64,000 bases of DNA, taken from Usnea hakonensis. Lineage: Eukaryota > Ascomycota > Lecanoromycetes > Lecanorales > Parmeliaceae. The notes below the pieces were generated by a model. That model was not told where the DNA came from, did no database searches, and saw only the letters and a list, made by a program, of their open reading frames with translations. A program made the translations under genes and the position numbers. The DNA is taken from assembly GCA_013423325.1 (NCBI GenBank), contig BLJB01000355.1, forward strand, positions 1-64,000, read 5' to 3'. Shown in pieces: positions 33,478 through 45,776 of this stretch (the stretch's first letter is position 1; the number at the start of each line of letters is the position of its first letter).

Positions 33478-34175
33478 CTATCTCAGGTCTTCAAAGTTCA
33501 AGGCTTGTTGTTTTGCCAGTTTTTCTAAGCCTCTTCTTCCCTGTTCAAATATGAAAGGCCTCATCACCTTTTTCACATATGCAGATGGTACCCCAGCGTC
33601 GTCCACTGCATCCTTAATTCCCATATTCATGCGATGGACATATTCTTCCTGGGGTTTATCGTCTGTCACCCTTTTGCGGTCGATATAGACAAGCACACCC
33701 TTCTTCACTCCTTGATCATGGACGTCAACTGCTTTTCCATCCTTTGACTCCCAAAAGTCAATATCGACCATTTCTTTCGTGTATGAGGAGGGAACTCCTT
33801 CGTTACGATCAAGTATATCTTCATCGGAGGAAGTAATGCTGTAGACAAGACCATACAGCTCATCTTCGGAGTTGTTTGAGTCCACGACGTTAGCGTACCC
33901 CCGGTCTGTACTTTGTTAGCTTGGTAGAGGCCTATTACCGATTTAGCAGGGAAATATAGAGCAGCCACCATTAATGATCCAGCGATGATCGGCCAGACGA
34001 CCTAAGAATAGTCAAATACTGAGGGACCAAGATTGAACCCGATGTAGCTTCAGCAAGACCAACCGACTCCCTTATATGTAGACTCTGGGCATCTAAGCAT
34101 CATTTGCTCTTTCCATAAGTTGCTTCCATAGCCAAAGTATAACCTTGATTGGGCTTGAGTTTGGAGGGCGGTCAT
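33478..34175 (-). CDS. Gamma-glutamylcyclotransferase family protein
   Basis: Predicted to release 5-oxoproline from gamma-glutamyl peptides in glutathione turnover, in the cytosol. Three exons, 34064-34175, 33969-34001 (33 nt) and 33478-33905, 190 residues. The fold signature YFGYGSN (substrate loop) is at residues 13-19, followed by LWKEQMMLRCPES. RLADHRWIIND spans the mini-exon; RGYANVV, ELYGLVYSI and DRNEGVPSSYTKEMV follow. The Glu of NEGV is the expected catalytic acid. YVHRMNMGIKDAVDDAGVP and YVKKVMRPFI complete the fungal pattern. The mini-exon is convincing because it alone restores RGYANVV in phase. Divergent from TRAPPC10 over 264 bp. Confidence 0.88.
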
Positions 34176-34439
34176 GTTGCTTGAGAAGTCACTCTTATGA
34201 TGAAAGTATTTCATGCTAATCGTGAGCTACCGAGGTACTCTTTGTATAGATTGGGTTTGAGCGCTAGTGGATGTTACCACCTTACCTTACCTTACCTTAC
34301 CTTACCTCAAGCAAGATCAGGACCCGCCTCGACCACACACAGCTTCACTGCCTACTTTATGGAAAGTCTTTGGCTACCAAGCGACAGTGTACAATGTTGA
34401 AAATGGCGGATGTACAGTTCCAATACTGCCAGCGTGATT
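34176..34439. promoter_or_regulatory. Short divergent promoter with (CTTAC)5
   Basis: 264 bp separate the start codons of the cyclotransferase and TRAPPC10. The run (CTTAC)5 at 34281-34307 is the only notable element. Both promoters must fit here, so the array is a candidate shared element. Confidence 0.5.
34281..34307 (+). repeat. (CTTAC)5 array
   Basis: Five perfect pentamers plus two bases, in the shared promoter of two genes, about 135 bp before the TRAPPC10 ATG. Confidence 0.85.
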
Positions 34440-37400
34440 ATGGAGCAGCCGTCTCTTTCAAGCAATGTTACAGGTAATTATCTACCTTGCCATCTCAGTG
34501 TACAAGCGTTAGCTCTTCAACTAAAAGGGCTATGGGACTGAATTCTGTCATGCAAAAGTGGAGTACGCCGATCCATCTGGTATATTCCCATCCCTGAGCT
34601 CTGAGCTTCGCCACTGGCTGCCTCTCCGCCATCTACACTGGAAGTCAACATCACGCCCCGTCAGAACTATCGACTCGCTCCACGTTACGCTCGTTGCGGA
34701 TGGACAGCCGCTCGATGCCAGTGACAAAAGGTCAGCACTCAAGAACGACAGTCCACGGAAAGAAAGAAGGCACCAGATTCCCGGCTTACGACAAACGCCA
34801 TATCTGAAACTTTATCTCTTGCAATGCAGTGACCTTGATATTTACAGAGCGAGTTCAAGGAAGGTCCTGCGAGATTGGGTGCAAGATCATACCCCACCGT
34901 CTCAGAGCAGTACCTCGCTCAACAAACAAGACAATCATGATGCTTTTGAATGGCTCATTATTCACATACTTCCAGTATCTGCAGACCAAGACACCTCCAG
35001 ACCCTCCAGTATTCCTAGAACCGGGTCAGAACAAAGGCCCAGCTCTTCAAGGTGGTCTTCACGCACCTCCTCTAGCGTCATCGGGAAACTCCGTGCGGAT
35101 TTCAACGCAAGTTCTAAGAATGCCGTGGATCGTGTTGCTCAAGTCCTAGTGGCAGAGCGTCCGGAGGAAGATTTAAGGAGGGGCCACGAACAATCTCAAG
35201 ATGACAGAGATGGGTGGGAAGACTTGGTCGCAAAAATAAAATATCTGATACTAGCATCTTTCGACTTGAGAGTGAATCAATACGAAGAAGATATCAGGGA
35301 GAAAGAAATCCAGAGAAACCTTCCAGGCTGGAACTTCAACACGTTCTTTGTCCTGAAGGAAGGTCTAGCTAAGGGCTTTGAGAGTGTGGGGCTGACGGAA
35401 GACGCTTTGACAGGCTATCACGAGCTTGCTGCTGGCCTGAACTCAATTGTGGATGGTCAACTTGGAGGGGACACTGCTGAACAGCAGGCAGCCCTTTTCA
35501 GCGACTATACAGAGGATCTTTTTGAGGCGTTTGAGCAGGCGGAACGATGCAGCAAGAGCACTCAAAGATCGTGGCAGGAAAAGCCGCAGCTTGTTGATCT
35601 AGGTGCCTGCATTTTAAATACAGATAGGAAGCCCTTCCGAGATCTGATCCTTGCCAATAAAATATCCTCTTTTGACTTCCAGAGTTATGTCTTTGCACGT
35701 CAAGTGTCCCTTCTGTTACGTCTAGCAGACGCGACTGTTCAACCCCACTCCCCAAATTCTGACGCAATGTTTGCAAGTGGCAGCGATTCACATGCTGATG
35801 TCGGCTCCCGATTCCTGAAGTCCAGTGGAGAAGACCCCAATATACTAGCCGAAGTGGCACAATTAGCTTCTAATTTCATTCACTCTATCGTCACAACGAT
35901 TCGGAATGATATCAGATCTGGGATACGCGCATCAGACGATAGCCAGAAAGGAAACGAGAGTACTCTACTGATTGTGCGCGATGAGATTGTTGAAAATTTG
36001 GTCGCATCGTGGGTTTTCTCTGCAAGCAAATCCATCTTGCAAGCAACAATGGCAACTTCTCTGTCTGTTCAGCTTGACCCTCTTTTACGTCAGTTGAACG
36101 CCTCTATCAAGTCAAGCGTCGAGGACGTTGAGGATCAGATGGGATCTATCATCAATCCTGTCCATCGTGAAGGCCTACCTGACAGGACGAGCTCACTGAG
36201 AGCTCATGCTCCCACGACTCCCTACCCGACCGTTCAGGATGGCTTTCCCTCTGTGATCTCATTGGAAGCCGTAGGACTGCTACCTCCTGCTACCTCTCGT
36301 CCTGGGACTCAGGAACTAGCTTCGCAGCGAGCAGACTTGCTTGCTCTGGCTAGACGAGTGCTTAGTGGTCTTGGCCTTCGACATGTCGGTCGACAAGGGG
36401 GTCTGGCTGATGTAGACCTGAAATTTGGGGCTGAAGATGAAGAGATGCAGGAAATGGATCTGGATACAGCCGAGCAAGGCGGAAAGCCACCTGAGATCTT
36501 ACACGTAAATGCGCGGGTTCCAACGATCGCTGGCGTATGCAACAGAACTCTATTCGCGGCTTTGGAGTCGAAAGATAACTTCTACCAAGTCTTTCAAGTA
36601 TGTCAAGCTTGAAGTTGGTGCAATTAATAGAGCACTGATGAATATTGATCTAGGAACTGACTGTATCAACGCTAGCCCACAATATGATCGGTAGGCGAAC
36701 TAAAGCTGCTGAAAGGATGACCGTAGACCTCGCAGTCACACGATTGTGAGTGTTTTATGTCCAAATTCTTTCGCAATCTGTCTAATTAGTTGCAGCTTAC
36801 TGAAAGACTACGAGGTTGCGGCATCCTACTTCCGTCAATTGGCCCCGTTCTATGCGAAAGACGACTGGTCGAGCTTAGAACTCCTCACCCTTGATTTGTA
36901 TGCCCAGTGTCTTCATCATTTGCAGCGAGATGATGACTACAACCGCGTAGGGCTGAGAATACTGGCCGAGACTGTTCGAAGTGATGCCTCTGTCAGACAA
37001 GGACCGAAAGTCAATCCGATGAAGCTTGTCCATACTCGCCAGCCTCCACACAGTGCGGCGGGCAGTCTAAGTGGTGTTTTAAGCGCTTCGAAATCACTGA
37101 AAGAAAACTTACCAGTACCGATGGATACTTACTTCAACCACATCGAAATGGGATTGTATGTGCGCCATTCACCCGATGACGATGGCTATGAGTTCCCACT
37201 TGTTTTGGGTAGTCTTTTCCCAGAAAGCTTTCTAGCCGAGTCTGTAGGGGTGCAACTTCTTAGTTTTAAAGAGGATCAGCGCTCTGAGCTCTGGCTCTAT
37301 GCCGATTGTCAAAACATCGAACCCGGCACATCTAAAATATGGCTTAGATCAAACGTGAGTCGCTGTATCCAACTCCAAGTACTAGCGTCGCTCATAATCC

Positions 37401-39215
37401 ACATAGACGATGTTTCCAGCATGGTATGTATTAAATCAGGTCACAATCCTCTCTGGAAACATACTCTTCATTCATAGTCTTTCTCCGCCATCCGACGGTC
37501 CTCCATTCGCTAGGTCCAGATACTCTGTACCGCCTGACATCGATAATCAACGACGCTTGCTGCTCTGGGCCCAACCCAGAAGCCTTGAAGCTCGGTTATC
37601 GCATTCAGAAAACATTCATCTCGAGCGATCAAAGTCAATCCTCGTGAAAATATCCAGTGGCTGGAATGAAATTATCCATGGTAGGCTATCGTTGCGAGCT
37701 GCCTCTGCAGGACTTCGACTTCACACCGCCCTGGCGGAAGTCCGAAACGACAAGGTCGTTATTACGGACAAAGTACAAACCGGCAGTATCTCGTTCGGTC
37801 AGATTTTTTCAAACAACACCGTTGACACACTAGTCCCCTACAGCCTTGAGAGTGATCTCAAAGATATCATAGTACGCGCTGAGTTCGCTTATACTACCGA
37901 AAGGGGCGATTTCATCTACGCTTGCAATTCGAAGATTTCCACAGTGCTTCCAATAACCATCAATGTTCGAGATACTTTCAAGGAATCAACCCTTTTCTCC
38001 ACATTCACAGTGGGTACTGCCAATTCGATACCTGTCAAGATATTAAGGTGCATCGTTGAGGGTAACGAAGATTTCAGCGCAATTTCGCAAATCGTCAACA
38101 ATGTCCAGCTTGATGTTTTCGTTCGCCAGCCACTTTCTTTGGTTTCAAGAATATGCCGTACGTCGCGCGAAAAGCGTGGTTTGGATGTAGGCGAGAATTT
38201 ACAGAAGAAACTGTTTCTTCATGTCGAGTATCAGTGTCTGGATCAAAAGATCCTCGCAGCAGCTGAGAATCTTTACTCAAAGGCCCTCGAAGCCACGCCT
38301 TTACACAAGTTTTCGCGCTTGGTCATTCCCGCCTTAGTTACGAACTTGAGTTCGAGATTCTCGACTCAACAGCTCGAGACTGCTGGCCTCCTCCATAAGA
38401 TTGAAATCGAGACTTTTGGAAAGGAGGGCTGGGGCTCTTCCGTCCTCAGTGGTCTTCCGCCAGATGTTGGCGAGGAGCTCGCTTCATGGTTGGAATCTTG
38501 GCATGGCGTCCGTGTGTCTAGCATCCATAATCCAGTGGTTGCTGACGTTTCCTCAGATTCATCCGGCCATCTCGTTTGAGAATATTGATGGACCGTCACC
38601 AACGCAGCATCTTACGGTACCATTTAATGTACCTCATGTGCATGTGTTACATACCGTACAAATGCATCCTCTGCATGACCGCGTGACGCCGTACTTGCAG
38701 CGAGAAGTTCTTGCCATTGGATCTACTTTACCACTCAGAATTTTCATACGACATACACGCAGGTGGTGTGATGGTGATGCGTGGCCAAGGCGCGATGGCA
38801 ACGCCTTAAACTTCGAGTATGAAGTACATGCTCCGCCCGAAGATTGGACCATTGGGGGACAGAAGCAGGGTCACTTTAGCGCAAGGGTAAGCCATTCACA
38901 TGATTGATTACCCCTCGCCGCTCACAACTACGCTAGGCAGATGAAAGCTTTAGCTTTGCAATTCTACTCTTACCACAACGTACGGGTCACTTGATGTTTC
39001 CTTCGATTGACATACATCTCTCACGTTCAGGTCGCATTCTACAACAGGCCAACGACCAAGAGGATCCGGCGGAGCCATGGATTTCTTGTGAGATGGATTA
39101 CCAACACCAATCGGAGACAATACTAGTGGTCTCTGATTTGTGTAGCACGACGGTTAGCATTGATCCTAGTAGCGCGGCAGGTGGGGCATGGCTTGTCGAG
39201 TCAAAGAGGAGATGA
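34440..39215 (+). CDS. TRS130: TRAPPII complex subunit Trs130 / TRAPPC10
   Basis: Golgi tethering and Rab exchange factor subunit. Seven exons: 34440-34473, 34559-36597, 36654-36745, 36796-37354, 37407-38513, 38557-38886, 38937-39215; all in phase, 1,479 residues. MEQPSLSSNVT joins VEYADPSGIFP, the family N-terminus; SELRHWLPLRHLHWKS and RPVRTIDSLHVTLV follow. LPGWNFNTFFVLKEGLA and LVDLGACILNTDRKPFRDLI mark the helical middle. WYVLNQVTILSGNILFIH opens the beta-rich C-terminal half. GGQKQGHFSA and the final GGAWLVESKRR close it. Start at 34440 was chosen over the nearby ATG at 34394 because only it splices in frame. The exon 5 donor is ambiguous between GTGTCT at 38514 and GTCCGT at 38508 (difference of two residues). 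Length fits fungal homologues. Confidence 0.92.
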
Positions 39216-40809
39216 TATCACAACTACCTTGTACAACCGCAATTTGCCCAGAAGACCACAAACATAAAGTGGGTTTCCCTTCTCGGGTGGCGCAGCTCAC
39301 TACTGACGACGAAGAGCTGCTTGCTCAAGTCTGGAAGTCAGGTCAAGGGCGAATGGCGTGTGTTAGTGGAAATCATAATTTGTTACGGTGCAGACGAGCA
39401 CATCTCCAAGAACTGATTATGCTCCAGGCAACGCGCGAAGTCCTTCTGATCCGGTGTGCTTTGTGCTTTCGTCATTGATGGCTTTGTAAACGCAATTCGG
39501 GCATCATCTCCTCATTGCCAAGGCAATAGGGGACTTTACAGGATGACTGATGCGTCAGAGAAGTCTCTTGTTCAAGCGGGGAGGACAGGATGGGATGTTT
39601 GGAGCAAGAATAATATGCCGTACTCAATTGGCCTTGCAGCCATGCTCAGAAACAAATTGATGCGGATGATTGCGATTAAAACCATTGTTTTCTTACTAAC
39701 GTACTTTACGATGGTCTTTCATGTACTCCATAGGTACTTGGTATTGATGTTCGGGATGGAACATTCTAAAACCGGGCTGGGCAATTTTAGCTCCATACGC
39801 CACATTTAAGCGTAAATTGGGTTTCAACGATTTCAAAGCTGATGTAGATTAGCCTGAGACCCTGCATATTAGCTTCTCCCAACAAATTTATTTTCTAAAT
39901 TTTGTCAGCATTGCATGCTTGCATCTACATACCAATTCCCTACCTACCTCCGTATACGTAAGGTACCCCATGCTTTGGATTTGGATGATGTTTTATAGCT
40001 CCAAGATCATTTTAAAGCCAGGTACAATCTCTAATTATTATCGAAACGAAGTAGAAACATGGATTTCAACAAACACATGACGGTCACAATGGCCTTTTAA
40101 AACACGACCATCAGCTTCCCCTACCTTAGTGTCGACAATTTTCCGGAAGACATCATTTGTGGCGCTCCAGATGAATCTGAATGAATGGGAGCTTCGCTTA
40201 GCCCACGTAAAAGATTCAAATCGATTACCATATTTGGTAGTGTAGGGTAAGCTTGTGGCATATATTAGTATAGCAAGCATACTTACATACATAGGGTAGT
40301 GAATGCTCTAGAGAATGATACCGTGTAAGATACAGGATTCACGCGAGCAATAGATCAAATGTGTAGCGTAATTATAATGTGTTGGCCATTCAAAATGCAA
40401 GAATAGAGCACGTATCTTACACTAAAGTATTCTTCCTCTCAAAATTCTGTTTCTTTCCCCTTAGCGTACTTTAATTTACCTTACTTTACCGTTGCTCTAC
40501 CTTACACAAGATATTTCCTTGAACATTTGTTGAACCTTGGAACAAACATCATTCTTTGTCTTGTTACCCTTTCGACATTCTTGTTAAGCGGACGTGAAAC
40601 TTGAATATCTAAACAGACCAATTGTCATCTACAGAACCATACAGACACACTGTCTCCACACCGCTCAATTACAATCACCCTTTCCCTTCCTAGTCGGCCT
40701 CCAAGACACTGCCAAACCCATTGCAGAGCCTTGTGTACCCATATTCGTCCGATAATCACCTGAACCTCTTTTTCCTTGCACACCCTTTCAACCAGACATA
40801 TTCTTCACC
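39216..40809. other. Intergenic, 1.6 kb
   Basis: No convincing gene; open frames up to about 117 codons lack motifs. The right half is the promoter and long leader of the desaturase, with TTTACC and CTTAC motifs around 40472-40505. Confidence 0.45.
40472..40505 (+). repeat. TTACC-type motif cluster upstream of the desaturase
   Basis: Four loosely spaced TTTACC/CTTAC motifs about 305-340 bp before the desaturase ATG; less regular than the arrays at 10967 and 34281. Confidence 0.5.
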
Positions 40810-42133
40810 ATGTCAAGCACAGCACCCTCTCGGAAGAATGCCTGCCATCCTCTTCTCACACCTTCTCTGCCCTCGTCCTCCTCCAATTCCATTTCGGCAA
40901 CCCCTGACGACACACCCTCACAATCTCGTTCCTCAACCTCCCTATCCTCACTAGCTTCAGACAGCGATCGGGACGTCAAAGAATCGGTTGGGAATTTGGT
41001 GAACAGCAAACAATTGAGCAACATGGTCGATACCGAGCTGTCCGATCAATGGGTGAGCTCCGAGGCGCGATATGGCAAATTGGTCGATACCTATGGCAAT
41101 GAATTCCAAGTACCAGACTTCACCATCAATGATGTCCGGGCTGCTATTCCCAAGCATTGCTTTGAGCGCTCAGCGCTCCGAGGCTTGATGTACGTGGCAA
41201 GGGATCTCTTCTCCCTTGCTACTACCTTCGCCGTCTTTCACACATTCTGGACTCCGGCCAACGTTCCTTCGAGCACCGTCCGTGCAGCAGGATGGGCTCT
41301 CTATACATTCATTCAGGGATGCTTTGGTACCGGTCTGTGGGTCATGGCCCATGAATGTGGCCACCAGTCTTTCTCTCCCTCGAAAACTATCAATGACACT
41401 GTCGGCTTCTTCTGTCACTCGGCACTCTTGGTTCCATACTTTTCTTGGAAGATCTCCCACGGGAAGCACCACAAGGCGACCGGACACCTCGAACGTGACA
41501 TGGTTTTTGTTCCTAAGACTCGCGAGCAATACGCGTCAAAGATTGGAAGGGCTGCTCATGAATTGGCTGAGCTCGCCGAGGAGACCCCTATCGTTACCGC
41601 TGGTTCCCTGATTGGTCAGCAACTTGCTGGATGGTTATTATATCTCTCCATCAACATCACTGGTCACAACTGTCACACTCGTCAAAAAGAAGGCCGTGGT
41701 CAAGGCAAGAAGAACGGCTGGGGCGGTAACGTCAACCACTTTGACCCGGCAAGCCCTTTGTATGAGGCCAAGGATAGCAAGCTGATCTTTGCGAGCGACT
41801 TGGGGCTGGCACTTGTAGCGGCAATCCTTATACTGATTGGAAAGAAATTTGGCTGGGCGAACTTGGCTGTGTGGTATTTTCTTCCATACCTCTGGGTTAA
41901 CCACTGGCTGGGTCAGTACTTCTCCTCCCAAAAATTTAAATCTGAATGTTGCTTACATACCTCCTATAGTTGCAATCACCTATCTTCAACATACTGATCC
42001 TTCCCTCCCTCATTACGAAGACGCAGCCTGGAACTTTACTCGGGGCGCTGCTGCAACCGTTGACCGGGATTTTGGCTTTATCGGTCGGACCCGGACCTGT
42101 GAATCGCATACTTGGTATACAAACCCACCGTGA
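40810..42133 (+). pseudogene. Delta-12 (oleate) fatty acid desaturase, 3' end replaced by Copia sequence
   Basis: ER membrane enzyme that would convert oleate to linoleate. Exons 40810-41911 and 41970 to about 42088 match the family: histidine box 1 HECGH, box 2 HGKHH, GHNCHTRQKEGRGQGKKNGW, GGNVNHFDP, and after the intron VAITYLQHTDPSLPHYEDAA and DRDFGFIGR. Intact proteins continue HLFH and then reach box 3 (HVxHH) and the C-terminus. Here the frame runs on with TRTCESHTWYTNPP and stops at 42133, about 421 residues. From about 42088 the DNA belongs to a Copia element in another frame. Box 3 is a metal ligand set, so the product should be inactive. The N-terminal 80 residues are Ser-rich, as usual. 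The 5' part has no internal damage, so the loss looks recent. Confidence 0.85.
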
Positions 42134-43377
42134 CTGGAAGGCAAATACAGTGATTCTTGAGCAATCCCAGTACGCCGAAAAGGTCCTACGAGACTACGGT
42201 ATGGACCAAGCCGTACCTGTGAGCACTCCTATCGATGGATATACCTCCCTCGAGCCCTCACAGCCAAATGAGGCGCGCGCATCTCAACAAGACTATCAGA
42301 AACGAATCGGAAGCCTCATGTATCTCATGACGTGCACCCGGCCTGACCTGGCATTCGCTGTCAGCAAACTCAGTCAGTTTTGTGCCGATCCTACTGTTCG
42401 CCATATGAATGCTCTCAACCGGGTCCTCAGATACCTTCGTGGGACTACGTACTATGGGCTACGTTACCAAGCCACCGGTGACCCTGTAGGATACGCTGAT
42501 TCGGCATACGGTGATGACAAGAATGACCGGAAGTCGACCTACGGATTCGTACTGTTGTGTGGGCAAGCAGCATGTATATGGTACAGCCATAAGCAAAGAG
42601 ATGTGACGACTTCTACTACTGAGGCTGAGTACGTCTCCCTGACCGAGGCCGGAAAGACGATAGTATGGGCTACCAAATGGATGAAGGACCTCCAATTCAT
42701 GCCTGCTAACGGTGATCCTATTACCCTATTCGGTGACAACAAAGGAAGTAATGCTTTGACCGTGAATCCCGAGCATCATTCGCGAACGAAGCATATCGAT
42801 ATCAAGTACCACTACATTCGTCAATTGGTAGAGGATAAGGAAGTCGATATTCAGTACATTCCCACTGCCGAAATGGTAGCCGATATACTCACAAAACCTC
42901 TCAATGCAAGTGCATTCGAAAGAGGTAGACAACTACTAGGAATGTACGATTGCTCCCACAAGTACGAATCGCCATCTACCTCAGGGAAAGCCAGGAGATG
43001 ATTCAGAAAACACCACTGCAGCTACCACTATTATCGGCCACTGTCTCCATCTTCCCGCGAGACTAATGAAGAGGGAGTGTTGAATAATTCGGTAATTAGC
43101 TTGCGGTCAATGCGGAGCCACTAACCGAGAAAGGTCCATGGATCCGGCCATGGAATGTATGCGCAGGCCTACTATTCGTGGTCATGCAAGGGGTAGTCTT
43201 CTCATGGAGTCTACATAACTGGCCTACACCCACCTGTGTAGATGTTTTCTTTTCATGCTTTCTTGCACTCATTATTCGTGTATCGTACTTCCTAAATAGG
43301 AATAGTGCCGAGGAATTAGCCCTAGCCCTAAGCTAATAGACATTCGTTCTCCCGTATTTACTCGTCATAATACAACA
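42088..43377 (+). mobile_element. Copia (Ty1-type) retrotransposon, 3' fragment with LTR
   Basis: The frame ending at 43001 carries the end of reverse transcriptase (GPVNRILGIQTHRDW, KRIGSLMYLMTCTRPDLAFA) and all of RNase H (GYADSAYGDDKNDRKSTYGF, TEAEYVSLTEAG, NKGSN, SRTKHIDIKYHYIR, VADILTKPLN). The acidic residues D, E, D of RNase H are present. There are no internal stops, so it is young. A polypurine tract (GAAGAGGGAG, 43068-43077) directly precedes a 300-bp LTR. Gag, protease, integrase, most of reverse transcriptase and the left LTR are absent. The left edge abuts the desaturase exon with no target-site duplication that I can find. Confidence 0.88.
43078..43377 (+). repeat. Right LTR of the Copia fragment
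   Basis: Begins TGTTGAATAATTCGG straight after the polypurine tract and ends CATAATACAACA, giving TG...CA ends. Length about 300 bp. No matching left LTR is in the window. Confidence 0.75.
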
Positions 43378-44559
43378 AAAATTGGAAAGCGAGTATTACG
43401 TCTTCGATGCCATAGCACTATTCAAACCCTTTCTTACCCATACCTTACACACGTAACTGAATCTGACCTGGGAGTTTTGATTTGGCCCGGAGAATCCTAC
43501 CATGGAATCTTGCAGCGGATTTCTGGAGGCAGGAATAGTGAAAGCTAAGGTCGTACTGTTGTAAATCCTCCAACCCGATCCTATGAGTTGTAAAAGATCT
43601 ATCCATCTACATTCGTCTGTAAGCCGACGATAGACGGTGAGTATACGTGTACGGGTAAGAGCAGCCTGCTTTTACACTCTCATGCGCCGCAACTGGCTAT
43701 AAAGTAGCTATCAGTATCACCATCATGTGAGCTAATACCAACACTTCGGACTGCCAGCACGGTCTTTTCTGATTGGCCACTAATAATAAGTACGTATGCA
43801 ATTAATGGGAGTACGTAATTGCAGCCTCAATCTTTGCTTGAGACGTTCATTTTACTCGGGTCATTCAGAAATCCGTTACGTTATTTAGCTGATCTATTGG
43901 TGTCCTCGCCCGATCGAGTCACGGACATCTCGATGACACCATATTTTAGTGCATTATGCATCATGCATAGTCGGGATGTAAGACAATATCCGGTCCCTTT
44001 GTGGAAACTGGAATGTACATCATTAGGAATAAGTCAAGATCCTATGCTCTCCTAAGCTTGTGCTTACCACATGATCGTCATAGTAAATTGCGATGCATAT
44101 ATCCATCCTGCTACTGCAAGTACACACATGGCGCATTGGATCATCCCTGCCATGTATAAGATCGGCACAATATACATCGTATCAATAAGCAGCCTTTTGG
44201 GGATGGTCCGGAGTATTTCCTTATCGATAGAATGTTAGTGGCTACCAGGACAAGGTTGCAGTGCTCATATGTATCAATAGCCGGCAGTTTAGAGGCTGTA
44301 TTATATACTATGAATCAAACTACGTATTGTACACTTGTTTGACCCTTCCTATCTTTTGCTGAGTATTACATCTGGCATCGTATCGATTTCGCAGTCTAGC
44401 AATGATCCATGCAATCCCTTGGTGCGTGGCTGGAAAATATTTCCATTTTCCAACTGATGTTGCTATACAATTGGTCAAAATGAAAAAAAAAAGAGAGAAT
44501 GCTTATTGTCATCTCTCTTGCTGCTTTCAGCTGTACGGCCAGTGCGTCCTGGCCGACGA
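43378..44559. other. 1.2 kb without a supported gene
   Basis: Nothing recognised. In particular the missing 3' end of the desaturase is not found here on either strand. Confidence 0.5.
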
Positions 44560-45776
44560 GTTTCAGGCTCCTCTCCATAGAAGAAGTGTACTGGTACTCT
44601 CATACAGCACTGGATACATTGCCGTCTTTCTTGAATCGCTGACTAGCTAGGTATCCGCTCAAACAGCTGGCGTGGCTGTGGGTCCTCTTTTCACTGCTCC
44701 CTTCGCGCATTATTTCGGGCAAAGTTCCATGGTATTTTGGTCGCTCGTATGTGCACTCGGTTGCTCGAGATGATCCGCCCTCATGACGAGCCCGAACGAT
44801 TGCATCCCCTTTTTGGTGTTACCTATTTTCAGCGAATTATCCGGGGCGCTCCCGCCAGCCATTGCCGCCAGTCTTACTTTCATCTTTCTAGGGGAAACAC
44901 ACTTCGACCGCGACATTAAGGGAGACGGCAAGTTACTTCCCAGCGCCTTTAACAGCACCGAGTGGTAACCTTTCTTTCTGGACTAAGACCTCGCAACACC
45001 CATACCATTGTGATTTATAGCACCAGTCTCGGCGTTTACTGCTATCGTCTGAAGGTCCGGCACTTGGCTGCCCCAGTGCTTGTGGGATTCTCGCCGGTGG
45101 TAGCAGTGAAAGGCATTTCTTTGATGATTTCTTTGGTCGGGTTCTCAAAATCGATATTCTCTCACCCCTTTTTTCCAGACTCCTATCAAAAATTGGAGCT
45201 ACGGCTTCACCCCTACTCACAATGCTGCCAGTAAGTGCAACAAGCCCGCAGTAGGTTGCCCACATCGCTGAAACACTGCCTCCTAGTCAGCTTCGCCGAA
45301 TGAATCGAACTTTTAGCGGCTCAGGCCTTTGGATCGTTCTGGAACGACACCCTTTTTGCAAGCGCTACAAGCAAGGCATATGGGCGCCGAAACTCCGTCT
45401 TTACTGCCCGTGTCTCCCTATCATCATCATGCCGATCGAGCTTGGAATTACAAGAGTGGCATTTGAGCCCCACTACCACTACATTCTGTTGGCGTTGGGA
45501 GTTTTCCTGATCGTCTTCGCTGCTCTGTTGGCCCAGCCCATCGTGATCAGCTATGCAGTCGAGTACTTCACGGACTCTACGACCGAATGCACCATCGCCA
45601 TAGCGATCTACCAAATGTCTTTCTACATTGCTCAGTGGGAGGACAAGGTACATGCTATGTGGGTATTTGGCATGGCTGCTTTCTTTACGCTAGCTGCAGG
45701 TATGCTGGTGGTTTTGCTGGCTTGGAAAGCCCACTTTCTAAGGTTTCATCTTCTGCGGCCCACCACAGAAGAATGA
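44560..45776 (+). pseudogene. Broken MFS drug:H+ antiporter (DHA1-type) gene
   Basis: Pieces of a fungal MFS transporter lie in order but in different frames. QTAGVAVGPLFTAPFAHYFG (about 44662) matches the TM2 region and the A-loop; MTSPNDCIPFLVLPIFSELS with GALPPAIAASLTFIF (44783) matches TM4; ETHFDRDIKGDGKLLP and FNSTEW belong to the central loop; RNTHTIVIYSTSLGVY (about 44990) is the start of the second half. The longest intact frame, 45300-45776, ends with LALGVFLIVFAALLAQPIVI, AVEYFTDSTTECTIAI and WVFGMAAFFTLAAGMLVVLL, the last helices. Several frameshifts and a large central deletion make it dead. It is not closely similar to the transporter at 61.5-63.2 kb. Next to it is a dead PrpD gene on the same strand. 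Confidence 0.75.

Noticed and set aside
34281..34307. (CTTAC)5 as telomeric repeat
   Set aside because: Fungal telomeres are usually TTAGGG; the unit and position in a promoter do not fit.
43378..44559. Search for the missing desaturase C-terminus after the Copia LTR
   Set aside because: No HVxHH or flanking family text on either strand, so the simple-insertion explanation was dropped.
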